DNA from: Clostridia bacterium
GTDB lineage: Bacteria; Bacillota; Clostridia; Oscillospirales; CAG-382
Reading direction: 5' to 3'
DNA: 5,036 nt
NCBI GenBank assembly: GCA_017646185.1
Contig: JAGCNA010000123.1
Coordinates: 1-5,036, forward strand
This document shows positions 1 to 5,036 of this stretch, in pieces. Position numbers and translations under genes: made by a program. The number at the start of each line of letters is the position of its first letter. Positions within the stretch are counted from its first letter, which is position 1. The notes under the pieces were generated by a model. It did no database searches. It saw nothing but the letters and a program-made list of their open reading frames with translations, and was not told where the DNA came from.

Positions 1-1901
1 GCAATGGTCTTTACTTCGGTGATAACCTCTTCGCCCTTCAGTATCTCTTGGTTTACGAGAGTTTCCACAGCGGTAATCTCTTCGCTTGTCATAGCGGCGA
101 AATGAGTAAAGTCAAAGCGCGCTCTGTGTTCGTCAACGTAAGAGCCTGCCTGCTCAACGTGAGTGCCAAGCACCTTGCGGAGAGCCGCCTGAAGCAGGTG
201 AACAGAGGAGTGGTTTCTTGCAATAGCGTTTCTGCGTTCCTCGTCTACGGAAGCAACGCACTTGCCCAGACCGATACTTCCCTCAGAAACGTAACCGGTA
301 TGGAGATACTGTCCTTCGTGAGTCTTTTTGGTGTCTTCTACAACGAAAATACCGGTTTCGGTGGTGATAACGCCTTTATCGCCAACCTGTCCGCCGCTTT
401 CTGCATAGAAGGGAGTGATATCAAGTACGAGTACTGCCTTGCCTGCGGAAAGGAAGTTTACTGCCTCGCCGTCTGCAAGGATATATTTGATCTCGCTTCC
501 TGCGGAAGTGAAATCATAGCCTACGAATTCGGTGGGAACGGTACGGTCGATAGCTGTCATAACGTCATCGCTCCAGCTGTTATCACCCAAAGCGGCACGT
601 GCTTCGCGGGCACGGCGCTTTTGCTCGGTCATAAGAGCCTTGAACGCATCCTCATCAATACCCACGCCCTTTTCGGAAGCGATTTCACGGGTGAGGTCTA
701 CGGGGAATCCGAAGGTATCGTAAAGCTTGAACAGATCTTCGCCGGAAAGGGTGCTTCCATTTGCGGCAAGAGTATCTGCAACCATTTTTTCAAGTATATT
801 AAGACCTGCATCAAGAGTCTGGCGGAAGCGTTCTTCCTCGATCTCGATAGTCTTTTTAATGTATCCGCGCTTTTCTTCCAATTCGGGATATGCTTTTCCG
901 CTTTCTCTTATAACGGTATCGCAAAGATCGGAAAGGAACGCACCCTGAATACCCAAAAGCTTGCCGTGGCGTGCGGCTCTGCGGAGCACGCGGCGGAGAA
1001 TGTATCCTCTGCCTTCGTTGGAGGGGATAACGCCGTCGCTTATAAGGAAGGTAGCAGTACGGATATGGTCGGTGATAACACGGATAGAAACATCGTCATC
1101 TGCGGAAGAGCCGGTGTATTCCTTGCCGGAAATACGGCTTATTTCGGTAATGATGTTGCGAATGGTATCAACCTCAAAAAGGTTGCCCACGCCCTGCATT
1201 ACGCACGCAAGACGCTCAAGTCCCATACCTGTATCTATGTTGGGGTTTGCGAGACGGGTGTAATTGCCCTGTCCGTCACCGTCAAACTGAGTGAAAACTA
1301 TGTTCCAGATTTCCACAAATCTGTCGCAATCACAGCCGGGGCCGCAGGTTTCCTTGCCGCAGCCTTTTTCGATACCGCGGTCAAAGTATATTTCGGAGCA
1401 AGGTCCGCAGGGGCCTGCGCCTATTTCCCAGAAGTTATCTTCCTTGCCCAGCTTTACTATTCTTTCTCTGGGAACGCCGATCTTTACCCACATTTCCAAA
1501 GCTTCGTCATCTTCAAGATATACGCTGGGGTAAAGTCTGTCTTCGGGAATTTCCAGATCCTTGGTAAGGAATTCCCAAGCCCAGGGAATAGCCTCCTCCT
1601 TAAAATAATCGCCAAAGGAGAAGTTGCCCAGCATTTCAAAGAAGGTGCCGTGGCGTGCGGTCTTGCCGACATTATCTATATCCAGAGTACGTACGCACTT
1701 CTGGCAGGTGGTAACTCTCTTGCGGGGAGGAATACGCTCGCCGGTAAAGTAAGGCTTAAGAGGAGCCATACCTGCGTTTATAAGAAGCAGCGAGCTATCG
1801 CCCTGAGGCACAAGGGGGAAGGAATCCAGACGGAGATGTTCCTTGGATTCAAAGAATTTAAGATATCTCTCACGGAGAGTGTTAAGTGACAGAGGTTCCA
1901 T
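1..1901 (-). CDS. alaS: Alanyl-tRNA synthetase, N-terminal 633 residues (3' end cut by window edge)
   Basis: Class II aminoacyl-tRNA synthetase that charges tRNA-Ala in the cytoplasm. Reading the minus strand from the ATG at 1901 gives an uninterrupted frame to base 1 with no stop. Visible landmarks: the N-terminal segment INAGMAPLKPYFTG (about 41-54); motif 2 region TARHGTFFEMLGNFSFG (81-97, R83 being the expected ATP-contacting Arg); GPCGPCSEIY (163-172); a Cys-rich loop with C181, C186, C190 and C192; motif 3 DTGMGLERL (223-231); the tRNA-recognition helices RVITDHIRTATFLISDGV (274-291) and EGRGYILRRVLRRAARHG (296-313); and the editing domain with AESGGQVGD (500-508) and the zinc-ligand pair H564/H568 in NHSSVHLL. 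The family is usually about 870-880 residues, so the second zinc pair of the editing domain and the C-Ala domain lie outside the window. The start is supported by the family N-terminus and an AAAGGA ribosome binding site 11 bases upstream. It follows the LRR lipoprotein gene by 28 bases and probably shares its promoter. No T-box leader is visible directly upstream. Confidence 0.97.
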   Translation of the reverse strand, partial: MEPLSLNTLRERYLKFFESKEHLRLDSFPLVPQGDSSLLLINAGMAPLKPYFTGERIPPRKRVTTCQKCVRTLDIDNVGKTARHGTFFEMLGNFSFGDYFKEEAIPWAWEFLTKDLEIPEDRLYPSVYLEDDEALEMWVKIGVPRERIVKLGKEDNFWEIGAGPCGPCSEIYFDRGIEKGCGKETCGPGCDCDRFVEIWNIVFTQFDGDGQGNYTRLANPNIDTGMGLERLACVMQGVGNLFEVDTIRNIITEISRISGKEYTGSSADDDVSIRVITDHIRTATFLISDGVIPSNEGRGYILRRVLRRAARHGKLLGIQGAFLSDLCDTVIRESGKAYPELEEKRGYIKKTIEIEEERFRQTLDAGLNILEKMVADTLAANGSTLSGEDLFKLYDTFGFPVDLTREIASEKGVGIDEDAFKALMTEQKRRAREARAALGDNSWSDDVMTAIDRTVPTEFVGYDFTSAGSEIKYILADGEAVNFLSAGKAVLVLDITPFYAESGGQVGDKGVITTETGIFVVEDTKKTHEGQYLHTGYVSEGSIGLGKCVASVDEERRNAIARNHSSVHLLQAALRKVLGTHVEQAGSYVDEHRARFDFTHFAAMTSEEITAVETLVNQEILKGEEVITEVKTI

Positions 1902-1912
1902 TATTTTTAAAA

Positions 1913-1919
1913 TCCTTTC
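1913..1919 (-). promoter_or_regulatory. Ribosome binding site of alaS
   Basis: The minus strand reads GAAAGGA ending 11 bases before the alaS ATG at 1901. The spacing is slightly long, but no other purine-rich stretch lies closer, and the family N-terminus agrees with this start. Confidence 0.6.
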
Positions 1920-1929
1920 GGTTTCTTTT

Positions 1930-2736
1930 TTACGAAATTGTTTGGGAAACTTCTTGTGAAATTTCCTCGGGTTCGGGTGAATCTTCGGATACGTCCGAAG
2001 TTTCGCTCATTACGGTGCCGCCGGTGATAGTGGCGTTATCGCATTCTTCAAAGGCGTTGGGTGCGTATTCCGTCTCCGGCGGAATGATTACGGATTGCAG
2101 AGTTCCGCAGTTGAAAAACGCATAATCCGCAACGGTCTGCACGTTTTCCGGCAATACCACGGTGTTAAGAGAAGTGCACCAGGAAAAGGCGCGGACTCCG
2201 ATATGGGTAACGGTGGTGTTCCATATAATTTCGCTAAGCGACGTGCAGTTGTTAAAAGCGTAATCGGGAACGGATGTCATACCCGAGGGAAGCTTTATAC
2301 TCTCAAGCGAAGTGCACCAGGAAAACAGCTTTTCCCCGTAAGAAGAGCAGGATTCGGGCAGAGACGCTCTTCTCAAAGAGGTGCAGCAGTAAAACGCCGC
2401 GGTCTCTATAACCTCTATCCCCTCCGGCACGATAACCGTCTCTACACTCTCGTTTCGGTAAAAGCAGGAATCGCCTATTACCGTAACGGGCTTTCCATCA
2501 AGCTCGGTGGGAACAACAACGTCCTTTTCCGTGCCCTTGTATTCCAACAGCTCAATATGTTTTTTAAACACGTCGTAAACGTAAAATTCGTTTTCTTTGG
2601 TCTCTATATACCCCGCAGGCTTTTCTACGGTTTCCTGACCCAAATATCCCTTGATAGTGGTAACAAGACTGCTGTTGCAGGAGCACAGCGAAACGCACAG
2701 CAAGGCGATAATCAAAACAGCGGTTATTTTTTTCAT
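1930..2736 (-). CDS. BspA-type leucine-rich-repeat (LRR_5) lipoprotein
   Basis: A 268-residue predicted surface lipoprotein of unknown specific role. Residues 1-19 form a signal peptide (positive MKK, hydrophobic core, then LCSC), with Cys20 the likely lipidated residue. The -2 Cys makes this lipobox slightly atypical. Residues 46-88 (YVYDVF...VVVPTELDGKPVTVIGDSCF) match the usual entry into LRR_5 domains. About six repeats follow (about 74-233) with a period near 23 residues, each carrying an AF..CTSL..I.LP.. pattern. FSWCTSL at 138-144 and 184-190 is identical and exactly two periods apart. The tail (243-268) is rich in Ser, Glu and Pro and probably unstructured. Proteins of this family sit on the cell surface of gut bacteria and, where studied, mediate protein-protein contact or adhesion; that role is not shown here. 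The start has a strong ribosome binding site and a consensus promoter. alaS follows after 28 bases in the same direction, so the two are likely cotranscribed. The protein is much shorter than most BspA-like adhesins and lacks a wall-anchoring or dockerin domain. Confidence 0.9.
   Translation of the reverse strand: MKKITAVLIIALLCVSLCSCNSSLVTTIKGYLGQETVEKPAGYIETKENEFYVYDVFKKHIELLEYKGTEKDVVVPTELDGKPVTVIGDSCFYRNESVETVIVPEGIEVIETAAFYCCTSLRRASLPESCSSYGEKLFSWCTSLESIKLPSGMTSVPDYAFNNCTSLSEIIWNTTVTHIGVRAFSWCTSLNTVVLPENVQTVADYAFFNCGTLQSVIIPPETEYAPNAFEECDNATITGGTVMSETSDVSEDSPEPEEISQEVSQTIS
2171..2325. repeat. Short direct DNA repeat within the LRR coding region
   Basis: The 17-base string gaagtgcaccaggaaaa occurs exactly at 2171-2187 and 2309-2325, 138 bases apart. 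It encodes FSWCTS in two repeat units of the lipoprotein, and 138 bases equals two 23-codon units. The DNA-level identity suggests duplication of repeat units or gene conversion between them rather than an independent element. Confidence 0.75.
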
Positions 2737-2740
2737 TTAC

Positions 2741-2748
2741 TCCTCCCC
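2741..2748 (-). promoter_or_regulatory. Strong ribosome binding site of the LRR lipoprotein gene
   Basis: The minus strand reads GGGGAGGA followed by GTAA and the ATG at 2736. This is a near-perfect Shine-Dalgarno sequence at short spacing, and it decides the start of the lipoprotein gene. Confidence 0.9.
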
Positions 2749-2783
2749 TTAAAGTTAAAGCTTGACACAAAATAACATCTTAT

Positions 2784-2812
2784 ATTATATCACCGCAAAT
2801 TTAATTTGTCAA
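2784..2812 (-). promoter_or_regulatory. Consensus sigma-A promoter, leftward (LRR lipoprotein-alaS)
   Basis: On the minus strand a perfect TTGACA -35 box (2812-2807) is followed after exactly 17 bases by a perfect TATAAT -10 box (2789-2784). Transcription would start near 2777, leaving a leader of about 40 bases before the lipoprotein ATG. That is too short for a T-box or other large riboswitch. The -35 box overlaps the left arm of a palindrome shared with the divergent promoter. Confidence 0.88.
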
Positions 2813-2823
2813 TTATATTGACA
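2807..2823. promoter_or_regulatory. 17-base palindrome joining the two divergent -35 boxes; candidate operator
   Basis: TGTCAATTATATTGACA has two perfect 7-base arms (TGTCAAT/ATTGACA) around a 3-base centre. Each arm contains one full -35 hexamer, of the leftward promoter (2812-2807) and the rightward promoter (2818-2823). The symmetry could be a simple result of two consensus -35 boxes 5 bases apart, or it could be a dimeric regulator site controlling both promoters. The extra symmetric base pair beyond the hexamers is only weak support for an operator. Confidence 0.4.
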
Positions 2824-2846
2824 TTCATACATAAATTTATTAAAAT
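2818..2846 (+). promoter_or_regulatory. Sigma-A promoter, rightward (epimerase gene)
   Basis: A perfect TTGACA -35 box (2818-2823) is followed after exactly 17 bases by TAAAAT (2841-2846), a five-of-six match to the -10 consensus. The predicted start near 2853 gives a leader of about 43 bases before the ATG at 2896. A second TTGACA at 2762-2767 with TATTAT at 2783-2788 (15-base spacer) is a weaker alternative. Confidence 0.82.
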
Positions 2847-2882
2847 ATATATAACAAAAAATTCACCCCGATAACAAAAAAC

Positions 2883-2887
2883 AGGAG
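2883..2887 (+). promoter_or_regulatory. Ribosome binding site of the epimerase gene
   Basis: AGGAG lies 8 bases before the ATG at 2896, a standard spacing that fixes this start. Confidence 0.85.
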
Positions 2888-2895
2888 TATTTGAT

Positions 2896-4116
2896 ATGAA
2901 AAAGGAAACCTTTGCAAGTTACCGTCAGTTTTACCACGATCAGCTTATGAATGACTGTATCCCCTTCTGGACAGGAAGCGACCTGCTGGACAAAGAAAAC
3001 GGCGGCTACATTACCAGCGTAGACAAAGAAGGCAAAAGCTATAACAACGATAAATCCGTTTGGTTCCAGGGCAGATGTCTGTGGACATTCTCTGCACTTC
3101 AGAACCGTTACGGTGAAAACCCTCTCTGGAAGGAATATGCGGAAGCAGGCGTAGATTTTCTTAACGAAAAGTGCGTGGATACAGACGGCAGAATGTTCTT
3201 CACCGTTACTCAGGACGGCAAGCCCTTAAGAAAGCGCCGCTATATGTTCTCCGAAAGCTTTTACGTAATCTCTATGGCTGAATACGGTCTTGCTACCGGC
3301 AACAAGGAAGCTATAAAGAAAGCGGAAGAATGCTTTGAGCTTATGCTCAGCATTTATCACGATGCAAAGAGCGATCCCTTCAAGATCACTCCCAAGTCCT
3401 ATGCGGAAACCCGTTCCGACCGTGCATCCGCAGTGCCTATGGTACTTGTATCCTCTGCTCAGGTGCTTCGCCGCTGCGACCCCGAAAAGGCAGAATACTA
3501 CACCGCAGTTGCTCAGGAAATGGTAGACGCTATCATCAATTACCACTTCAAGCCCGAGTTTAAATGCGTGCTTGAATGCGTAGGTCCCAACGGCGAGTTT
3601 ATCGATAACCCCGCAGGAAGATGCATCAACCCCGGACACTCTATGGAAAACAGCTGGTTCCTTATGAATCAGGCAATATACACCGGTGACAAAGAGCTTC
3701 TTGAAAAGGCGCTTACAATTCTGGATTGGCACCTTGAATGGGGCTGGGACAAGCAGTACGGCGGATTTATTTACTTTACCGACGTAAAGGGCAGACCCTG
3801 CGAACAGCTTGAGTGGGATATGAAGCTTTGGTGGGTACACAACGAAGCGCTTATCGCTACCCTGCTTGCATACAAGCTTACCGGCGACAAGAAATACTGG
3901 GATTGGTTTGAAAAGATCCACGTTTGGGCATTCGGTCACTTTGCCGACAAGGAAAACGGCGAATGGTACGGCTATCTCCACAAGGACGGCACCGTTTCCC
4001 ACACCCAGAAGGGCTCTATGTGGAAAGGTCCCTTCCATCATCCCAGATGTCTTATGAACTGCGAAATGATTTTGAGCTGGTTAGAAAACGACACCGAACC
4101 TACTTCACTTCTTTAA
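2896..4116 (+). CDS. N-acylglucosamine 2-epimerase (AGE/RnBP) family protein
   Basis: A 406-residue soluble enzyme, full length for the family (about 390-420). AGE members fold as an (alpha/alpha)6 barrel and interconvert N-acetylglucosamine and N-acetylmannosamine; relatives epimerise or isomerise mannose or cellobiose. Family features visible: WFQGRCLWTFSAL (56-68) with R60 at the position of the conserved substrate-binding Arg; NPGHSMENSWFLM (245-257) with the catalytic-type His H248; KLWWVHNEALIA (310-321) with E317; and KGPFHHPRCLMNCE (377-390) with H381/H382 supplying the second catalytic His. KLWWxHNEA and PGHxxE favour the AGE branch over cellobiose 2-epimerases, but the substrate cannot be settled from sequence alone. 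There is no signal peptide. The gene has its own consensus promoter and ribosome binding site and ends 13 bases before an intrinsic terminator, so it is probably monocistronic. No sialic acid (nan) genes or sugar transporter lie beside it, so context does not show whether it serves amino-sugar catabolism. Confidence 0.92.
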   Translation: MKKETFASYRQFYHDQLMNDCIPFWTGSDLLDKENGGYITSVDKEGKSYNNDKSVWFQGRCLWTFSALQNRYGENPLWKEYAEAGVDFLNEKCVDTDGRMFFTVTQDGKPLRKRRYMFSESFYVISMAEYGLATGNKEAIKKAEECFELMLSIYHDAKSDPFKITPKSYAETRSDRASAVPMVLVSSAQVLRRCDPEKAEYYTAVAQEMVDAIINYHFKPEFKCVLECVGPNGEFIDNPAGRCINPGHSMENSWFLMNQAIYTGDKELLEKALTILDWHLEWGWDKQYGGFIYFTDVKGRPCEQLEWDMKLWWVHNEALIATLLAYKLTGDKKYWDWFEKIHVWAFGHFADKENGEWYGYLHKDGTVSHTQKGSMWKGPFHHPRCLMNCEMILSWLENDTEPTSLL

Positions 4117-4129
4117 TATTGTATTTTTT

Positions 4130-4158
4130 AAGGGCAGAACAAAAAATTCTGCCCTTTT
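4130..4158 (+). terminator. Intrinsic terminator of the epimerase gene
   Basis: A perfect 10-base-pair stem, AAGGGCAGAA (4130-4139) and TTCTGCCCTT (4147-4156), encloses the 7-base loop CAAAAAA. The T run is TTTT (4155-4158), interrupted by GCAA, then six more T. It lies 13 bases after the epimerase stop codon and separates that gene from the sigma factor operon. It has no U tract for minus-strand transcripts. Confidence 0.9.
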
Positions 4159-4188
4159 GCAATTTTTTCAAAATATTTTTATTTTCCT

Positions 4189-4219
4189 TGTAACCTTTTT
4201 CCCCTTTGCAAAGTATTAT
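4189..4219 (+). promoter_or_regulatory. Candidate ECF-sigma-dependent (autoregulatory) promoter
   Basis: TGTAACC at 4189-4195 matches the AAC-core -35 element of many Firmicutes ECF promoters. It is followed by a T- and C-rich spacer and, 17 bases after TGTAAC, by AGTATTAT (4212-4219), close to the CGTA/CGAC-like -10 position. A sigma-A reading is poor: TATTAT at 4214-4219 could be a -10 box, but no good -35 box lies 17 bases upstream. Its position directly before an ECF sigma gene suggests that the sigma factor recognises it. The perfect palindrome CTTTGCAAAG (4204-4213) lies in the spacer; its meaning is unknown. Confidence 0.55.
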
Positions 4220-4234
4220 ATGTGAAACCACGAA

Positions 4235-4240
4235 AAGGAG
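4235..4240 (+). promoter_or_regulatory. Ribosome binding site deciding the ECF sigma start
   Basis: AAGGAG lies 8 bases before the ATG at 4249. The in-frame GTG at 4222 has no ribosome binding site and lies next to the predicted -10 region, so the ATG at 4249 is preferred. Confidence 0.85.
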
Positions 4241-4248
4241 CAGGTTTT

Positions 4249-4731
4249 ATGGAACGGGCATTGCGTACGAATGCTGCCATAGAAAATATCCTTAAAAAAT
4301 ATGCGGACACCGTGTACCGCATAGCTTTCGTGCGGGCAAAAAACAAAGATGACGCAGAGGATATAACCCAAGAGGTGTTTGTGCGCTTTATTAAACGGGC
4401 ACCTGTTTTTGAAAGCGAGGAACACGAAAAGGCTTGGTTTATACGGGTGGCAATAAACTGCTCAAAATCCCTGCTTTTATCACCTTGGCGCACCCGCAGG
4501 AGCGAAAATGACGGAGAGATACCCGTGTTTGACTCGGAGAAAAGCCGGGTGTGGTATGCCGTATCTTCCCTGCCCGAGCAAATGCGCGTGGTAATACATC
4601 TTTTTTACTATGAGAATATGTCGGTTTCGGAAATATCCGCCGCTACGGGCAAAAGCGTTTCCGCAGTAAAAACAGCGCTCCACCGAAGCAGACAAAAGCT
4701 TAAAGAAATACTTACAGAGGAGGAGTTTTAA
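4249..4731 (+). CDS. ECF-subfamily RNA polymerase sigma-70 factor
   Basis: A 160-residue cytoplasmic sigma factor, the usual ECF length, containing only regions 2 and 4. Region 2 spans about 14-80, with the core-binding and -10-recognition signature DAEDITQEVFVRFIKR (35-50) and KAWFIRVAIN (61-70). A charged linker (about 81-103) leads to region 4 (about 104-156), where LPEQMRVVIHLFYYENMS and EISAATGKSVSAVKTALHRS form the helix-turn-helix that reads the -35 element. The start at 4249 is chosen over the upstream GTG at 4222 because of its ribosome binding site. The last codons (GAG GAG GAG) double as the ribosome binding site of the next gene, which starts at the base after the stop, indicating translational coupling. 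It probably transcribes its own operon from the TGTAACC promoter upstream and is held inactive by the downstream membrane protein. The exact ECF group was not assigned. Confidence 0.93.
   Translation: MERALRTNAAIENILKKYADTVYRIAFVRAKNKDDAEDITQEVFVRFIKRAPVFESEEHEKAWFIRVAINCSKSLLLSPWRTRRSENDGEIPVFDSEKSRVWYAVSSLPEQMRVVIHLFYYENMSVSEISAATGKSVSAVKTALHRSRQKLKEILTEEEF
4717..4725 (+). promoter_or_regulatory. Ribosome binding site of the anti-sigma gene, inside the sigma coding end
   Basis: GAGGAGGAG encodes the final Glu-Glu-Glu of the sigma factor and lies 6 bases before the next ATG at 4732. The overlap suggests coupled, near-stoichiometric translation of sigma and anti-sigma. Confidence 0.85.
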
Positions 4732-5036
4732 ATGTTTGAGGATAAATACAAAAAAGTTCTGAACGAAATAAAAGCACCCGAAAATTCCGCCGAAAAGGCT
4801 ATGGCGAAAGGCAAAAAGAGAAAAAATGTTTCTTACGTTAAATCCTGGGTGGCTGCCGCAGCCTGCCTTGCCATAATTCTGGGCGCCGCGGGAATATTTG
4901 CAAAAACACATAACGTCTCCGATAATTACGATGATTATTTTGCAAGCACTCTGCCGCCTCCCCGCCCCAACCATTCGGTTACCCTCACCCCTACCGAACC
5001 AAAAAGCTATGAAACCGTTATCGGCACCGTTATGGC
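4732..5036 (+). CDS. Putative membrane anti-sigma factor, N-terminal part (cut by window edge)
   Basis: The frame opens with an ATG at the base after the sigma stop codon and runs to the window edge without a stop, giving 101 complete codons. Residues 1-38 are a charged cytoplasmic segment (KYKKVLNEIKAPENSAEKAM, then a Lys/Arg-rich patch GKKRKN). Residues about 39-57 (SWVAAAACLAIILGAAGIF) form one membrane helix. The positive residues before it predict an inside N-terminus. The outside part begins with acidic and Tyr residues, then a Pro/Thr-rich stretch (74-90). The layout matches anti-sigma factors paired with ECF sigmas in Clostridia, with the short cytoplasmic part binding the sigma and the outside domain sensing a signal. 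No HxxxCxxC zinc (ZAS) motif is present in the cytoplasmic part. The anti-sigma role is inferred mainly from gene order and topology; the sensor domain is not in the window. Confidence 0.75.
   Translation, partial: MFEDKYKKVLNEIKAPENSAEKAMAKGKKRKNVSYVKSWVAAAACLAIILGAAGIFAKTHNVSDNYDDYFASTLPPPRPNHSVTLTPTEPKSYETVIGTVM

Noticed and set aside
48..1889. Long plus-strand open frame of 613 codons
   Set aside because: It lies entirely antisense to alaS, whose minus-strand translation shows every expected family motif. The plus-strand product is Ser/Ala/Gly-rich with no recognisable domain and no ribosome binding site. It is a shadow caused by the codon bias of alaS.
1902..1929. Possible terminator or T-box between the lipoprotein gene and alaS
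   Set aside because: The gap is only 28 bases, with no inverted repeat and no room for a T-box. It holds only the alaS ribosome binding site.
2095..2775. Plus-strand open frame of 226 codons
   Set aside because: It is antisense to the LRR lipoprotein, which has a signal peptide, clear repeats, a ribosome binding site and a consensus promoter. The plus-strand product shows nothing recognisable.
2796..2808. Small inverted repeat CAAATTTAATTTG in the leftward promoter spacer
   Set aside because: The arms are only 5 bases in very AT-rich DNA, so chance is a sufficient explanation. The longer palindrome over the -35 boxes is the better operator candidate.
3226..4041. Minus-strand open frame of 271 codons
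   Set aside because: It is antisense to the epimerase gene, whose family motifs are intact from end to end, and has no promoter or ribosome binding site support.
4222..4248. Upstream GTG start extending the sigma factor by nine residues
   Set aside because: It has no Shine-Dalgarno sequence, sits right after the predicted -10 region, and the added residues are not part of the ECF domain. The ATG at 4249 has AAGGAG at ideal spacing.
4480..4974. Minus-strand open frame of 164 codons
   Set aside because: It crosses the sigma/anti-sigma junction antisense to two well-supported genes and its product has no recognisable features.

Overview
The window looks like chromosomal DNA of a low- to mid-GC Gram-positive bacterium, most likely a gut-type member of the Clostridia (Ruminococcaceae/Oscillospiraceae-like). 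This rests on strong purine-rich Shine-Dalgarno sequences, consensus sigma-A promoters, a clostridial-style alanyl-tRNA synthetase, a BspA-type leucine-rich-repeat lipoprotein and an ECF sigma/anti-sigma pair with a TGTAAC-type promoter. The assignment to a lineage is inference; no phylogenetic marker was compared.

Left half (1-2736, minus strand). A small LRR_5 lipoprotein gene (2736 to 1930) is followed after 28 bases by alaS (1901 to beyond base 1). alaS is cut by the left edge, so only its first 633 codons are present. No terminator or obvious promoter lies between them, so they probably share the perfect TTGACA-N17-TATAAT promoter at 2812-2784.

Centre (2737-2895). A 159-base AT-rich intergenic region holds two divergent, back-to-back sigma-A promoters. 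Their -35 boxes together form a 17-base palindrome. The rightward promoter drives a single-gene unit, an N-acylglucosamine 2-epimerase (AGE/RnBP) family protein (2896-4116), which ends in a clear intrinsic terminator (4130-4158).

Right end (4189-5036, plus strand). A candidate ECF-type promoter precedes an ECF sigma factor gene (4249-4731). The next gene begins at the base after the sigma stop codon and encodes a single-pass membrane protein that looks like the cognate anti-sigma factor, cut by the right edge. The likely logic is an autoregulated cell-envelope stress switch: the membrane protein holds the sigma factor until a signal frees it to transcribe its own operon.

I found no mobile element, CRISPR array, tRNA or rRNA. 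Most of the window is ordinary. The points most worth a second look are the shared palindromic promoter region, the lipoprotein-alaS linkage, and the sigma/anti-sigma pair whose anti-sigma lacks a zinc-binding motif in the visible part.
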